A stretch of DNA of 64,000 nucleotides, from the NCBI GenBank assembly GCA_015680685.1, contig MNCI01004075.1, positions 41,665 to 105,664 of the forward strand, written 5' to 3'. The translations under genes and the position numbers were made by a program. The notes below the pieces were generated by a model. That model was not told the origin of the DNA. It was given only the letters and a program-made list of their open reading frames with translations, and ran no database searches. Every line of letters begins with the position of its first letter. Position 1 is the stretch's first letter. The stretch comes from Gnetum montanum. Its lineage: Eukaryota > Streptophyta > Gnetopsida > Gnetales > Gnetaceae. Positions 60,691 through 64,000 of the stretch are shown one piece after another.

Positions 60691-61915
60691 AACAAGCTCA
60701 ATGGACTGCCAGCATTTAACCGCACCATTAATCATTGATGGACCATACGGAAAAATTACAAGAGACATTAACATAAATCTCATCAATTTGAATTCACCAA
60801 CGGACAACGTAGTCATAGCCTTAACACAGCAAATAACAGACGATTACAAGGGCATGACAAAATTCCTTGACATAGAGGCCGAGAATATCACTGAAGACCC
60901 GTTGTCTGAAACTCCCATCATCATGCCCGATGGAGAAACTAAAATTTTAAAATTAAGCACCTTATTACAACCGCCATTGGCCAAAAACATTGAGAACATG
61001 CTTAGGGAAAATATGAAGGCATTCGCTTGGTCCTACACAGAGATGCCCAGGCTAGACCCCCGAATTATCCAACACAATATTATCCTTGACCCAAAGTTGA
61101 GACTAGTAAAACAAAAAGCGTGAAAGGTTAAGCCCGAGGTAGCATTAGCAGTTCGCAATGAGATCACCAAGCTTTATCAGGCTGGTTTCATTTGGGCTGT
61201 TGATTATGCCGAGTGGGTGTCTAACATGGTCATTGTTCCGAAGAAGAACGGAAGCATTCTTTTGTGTATTGACTTCCAGGATTTAAATATTGCAACCATA
61301 AAGGATGACTTTCCTCTACCCAGCATCGATCAACTTGTTGACTCAACTGCTGGACACGCGCTATTATCCTTTATGGAAAGCTTCTCGGGATACAATCAAA
61401 TACGAATCAACCTGGAGCATCAGCTTTGGACGACCTTTATGAAACATGGGGAACCTTTTGTTACACAATGATGCCTTTTGGTCTCAAGAACGCTGGGGCC
61501 ATGTATCAAAGAGCGATGACATTTATCTTTAGTGATTACATACTACACTCACTTATCGATTACGTGGATGACATTGTGGTTAAGTCAAAAATGGAGGAAC
61601 AACATGTACAAGATCTTGATTTAGTATTAAAATGTTGTCTAAAGTATGACCTGAGGCTTAACCCAAAAAAGTGTGTCTTCGGCGTCAAAACTGGAAAAAT
61701 GCTTGGATTTATAGCATCTGAAGCAGGGATATGAGTAGACCCCGATAAGGTTAAGGCCATAACAAACCTGAAATCACTAGGAAACCTTACTGAACTTCGA
61801 GGTCTACAAGGTAGATTACAGTTCATCAGGAGCTTCATAGAAAAACTGACAGATAAACTAAAACCCATGAACCACCTATTATGCAAGAATGTACATTTTG
61901 AATGGACTCTGTAGT
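60690..61915 (+). pseudogene. Reverse transcriptase of the young Tat copy
   Basis: A linker with AFAWSYTEMPRLDPRI at 61,020-61,067 leads into RT. VIVPKKNGSILLCIDF spans about 61,229-61,276, FPLPSIDQLV 61,310-61,340, FSGYNQIRI 61,384-61,410, MPFGLKNAGAMYQRAM 61,471-61,518, and the catalytic YVDD 61,561-61,572. A frame change near 61,440 and TGA codons at 61,121 and 61,732 break the frame. Nucleotide changes are few compared with the old copy at 23.6 kb, with which it aligns end to end. It copies element RNA into DNA in the cytoplasm. Confidence 0.9.
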
Positions 61916-62945
61916 GTCAATAGTCATTCGATGACATTAAAATGGCACCTACCCAACTACCCACAGTTTATCCACCCCAAAACGATAAACCATTCTACAT
62001 CTACCTTGCTACTTCAGATTCGTCCATCGCATCTATGCTTTGCCAGAAACGAGATGATGGAACTGAAGTCCCTATATATTACTTGAGCCATGCATTATTT
62101 GCCCATGAGAAAAAGTACAACGACGTGGAGAAGTCATGTTTAGCTCTAGTCTTTTCTTTAAGAAAATGGCGACATTACCTCTTCCGCAACCAGGTTTACA
62201 TAATTTGCAAGGACAATGTACAGAGAGCCATAATAGGGAATATTTACAAAACAAGTTGAATAGCCTAGTGGAAAGCCATGATAGCCGAGTTTGACNGCGA
62301 GTTTGACCTGTACTACGTAGCGCAATCATCAGTCAAGGATCAAGCCATAGCAAACCAAATGGCCACATCACCAACACACGACCAAGTGATTATAGACCCA
62401 GAATTCCCAGATGAGAATATAAGCACCATAGACATAGTGCCTTATGACTATGATGCTATTTTAAAACTTTGATGGGGCATCTGCCTCTCGAGGAGGAAGT
62501 GCAGCCGCTTTCATCACATATCCCTCTGGGGAGATCCGACCCTTTGCCTATTGTTTCAACTTTCACTGTACCAACAACATAGCAGAGTATGAAGGTCTCC
62601 TTAGAGGTCTCGCAGCAGCTTTGGCTTTAAACATCACATGACTTGTAGTCAGAGTGGACTTGCAACTGGTCGTAAACCAAGTCACGGATGTCTATACATG
62701 CAAAGCCCAACATTTTCAACCATACTGCGACTTGGAAAAAAACCTAAGGAGGCGATTCGAAAACATTGACATGCAACACATCTCTAGAAATGATAACACC
62801 ATCACAGATGCGTTAGCCACATTAGCACTAAACATATCCCCAAACATGTTCCACACGTTGCCAAGCTCCATAACCAGTTGTGCTGAACCAATCACTGACA
62901 CCCTTGACACGTTGTCGATTGCATCTGTTAGTTCAACACACGCGA
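61916..62945 (+). pseudogene. Gypsy RNase H plus second (archaeal-type) RNase H
   Basis: The first domain covers about 61,940-62,460, with FYIYLATSDSSIASMLCQ, IYYLSHAL and EKSCLALVFSLRKWRHYL. The second follows at about 62,463-62,830: FDGASA, CTNNIAEYEGLLRGLAAAL, VRVDLQLVVNQV and NTITDALATLA keep the D, E, D and D expected of a catalytic RNase H. A second RNase H of this type is a hallmark of the Tat lineage. Frameshifts, a TGA at 62,639 and a single-N join at 62,296 with a 10-bp repeated flank disturb the reading frame. The domains would remove RNA from RNA-DNA hybrids during element replication. Confidence 0.85.
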
Positions 62946-62949
62946 CAAA

Positions 62950-64000
62950 ATGATACGAAGACATAAAAGAATACCTTCTACATGGAAAAACACCACGACA
63001 TCTAATAAGTGCACAGAGAGACGCAGTGTGGAAATGTTCTAAGAAGTATACCCTGGTAGGGGACACACTGTGTCGTCAATCCTACAAAGGCATATTGCTA
63101 ACATGTGTTAGTAGTACCGATGCCCAAACTATTGTTGAACAGGTACATGAAGGACTATGTGGAGGACACATAGCGCCAAAAGCCATGGCAACGAAAATTA
63201 GGTGCTTGGGCTATTATTGGCCACACATGGAATACGACTGTCTCACCAATGTCAAAACATGTAATACTTGTCAGAAACATAGCAATCTGATACATGTCCC
63301 ACCGAATGAGTTGCATACAACGCAAATCACATGGCCCTTTCAAAAGTGGGGGTTGGACCTCATTAGTCAGATAACCCCCTCATCTTCCGTGGGCCATAGT
63401 TTCATTATAACTGCCACAGAATACTTCACGAAGTGGGTAGAAGCTGCTCCCCTTCGAAAAACTACATCCAAGCACGTGTGCAATTTCATTCTAGAAAACA
63501 TTGTAACATACTTTGGCATTCCCATGACAATCATCACTGACAATGAGCCACAATTTAGCAGTGCTGAAACTAAAGCCTTTTGTGAAAATTTAGGGATCAA
63601 ACACTCATTTTCATCCCCTTACTATCCTCAGAGCAATGGACAAGCGGAAGCAACGAACAAGACAATTATTACAATACTTAAGAAAATGCTTACCTAGAGC
63701 AAAAGGAACTGGCACGAACAATTGTTGTACGCATTGTTGGCATACCGTACTATGCACCGAACTTCAACAGGTAAGACACCATACAGCCTTGTTTACGATT
63801 CAGAAGCTGTTTTACCTTTAGAACTACAGGTACCATCTTTAAGGATCACACTTTCTGGGCTCCTCGACGACGGGCAAAACAATGATCTACACGTCGTTGA
63901 TCTCGACTTGGTGGAGGAAGAACATGTGCACGCCCTCGATCAGATCGAATGGTATCAAAAATGACAACGACAACGACATCAGCATAACATCAACAAGCGC
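62950..64000 (+). pseudogene. Integrase of the young Tat copy, cut by window edge
   Basis: A zinc region (HEGLCGGH ... CNTCQKH, about 63,142-63,280) is followed by the DDE core with WGLDLI (63,350-63,367), ITDNEPQF (63,533-63,556; Glu replaces the usual Gly) and NGQAEATNK (63,634-63,660). All three catalytic acids are present with the usual spacing. The C-terminal part LAYRTMHRTSTGKTPYSLVY follows at 63,737-63,796. In-frame TAG at 63,695 and TGA at 63,962 interrupt it. No chromodomain is visible, which suits Tat. The enzyme inserts element DNA into the genome. The 3' end, third TTAAACT array and 3' LTR should lie beyond the window. Confidence 0.9.

Overview
The window looks like intergenic DNA of a large plant nuclear genome. 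It is AT-rich and almost entirely made of decayed retrotransposons: Ty3/gypsy of the Tat and other lineages, Ty1/copia, and an RTE-type LINE. I recognise no single-copy host gene, rRNA or tRNA. A gymnosperm or another large-genome plant would fit the many old, heavily mutated copies, but the species cannot be fixed from this sequence.

Layout: 1-2.7 kb, minus-strand gag of a Tat-type element. 5.1-7.2 kb, decayed Ty3/gypsy pol. 10.8-12.6 kb, minus-strand RTE LINE. 12.6-29.3 kb, an old Tat-family copy ('old copy'): palindrome-rich leader-like DNA, an antisense gene remnant (14.9-18.6 kb), a tandem array of about 193 bp (19.1-22.7 kb), RT-RNase H-integrase (23.6-26.8 kb), a polypurine tract and a probable LTR. 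29.5-30.3 kb, a GC-rich retroposed cDNA with a poly(A) tail and target-site duplication, encoding a coiled coil plus a J-domain-like end. 31.4-33.6 kb, minus-strand copia gag with primer-binding site. 41.8-43.9 kb, Ty3/gypsy gag-protease-RT. 46.3-46.8 kb, a gypsy LTR with primer-binding site. 47.8-64 kb, a much better preserved copy of the same Tat family ('young copy'), running off the right edge.

The main discovery is in the young copy. Between protease and RT, on the strand opposite to gag-pol, lies a complete-looking eukaryotic gene (59,903 down to 55,479). It has eight exons and seven GT-AG introns, and all junctions preserve one frame of 1,060 codons including the stop. It has a TATA box with TGACG repeats upstream and an AATAAA signal downstream. 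The predicted protein has an N-terminal region resembling the FCP1/NIF-type HAD phosphatase fold with its catalytic residues replaced, a central region like ORFs carried by other plant elements, an acidic segment, a coiled coil and a Gly/Asp-rich tail. Four in-frame TAG codons now interrupt it. The old copy carries the same antisense gene in the same place and orientation, with the same Asp-to-Glu replacement and at least one shared intron position, so this is a feature of the family rather than a chance insertion.

The family layout is LTR, palindrome-rich leader, gag with PYVVRIP-type repeats, protease, TTAAACT repeat array, antisense gene, second repeat region, RT, RNase H, second (archaeal-type) RNase H, integrase, third TTAAACT array, polypurine tract, LTR. 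The sense strand supplies replication proteins. The antisense gene's role is unknown.
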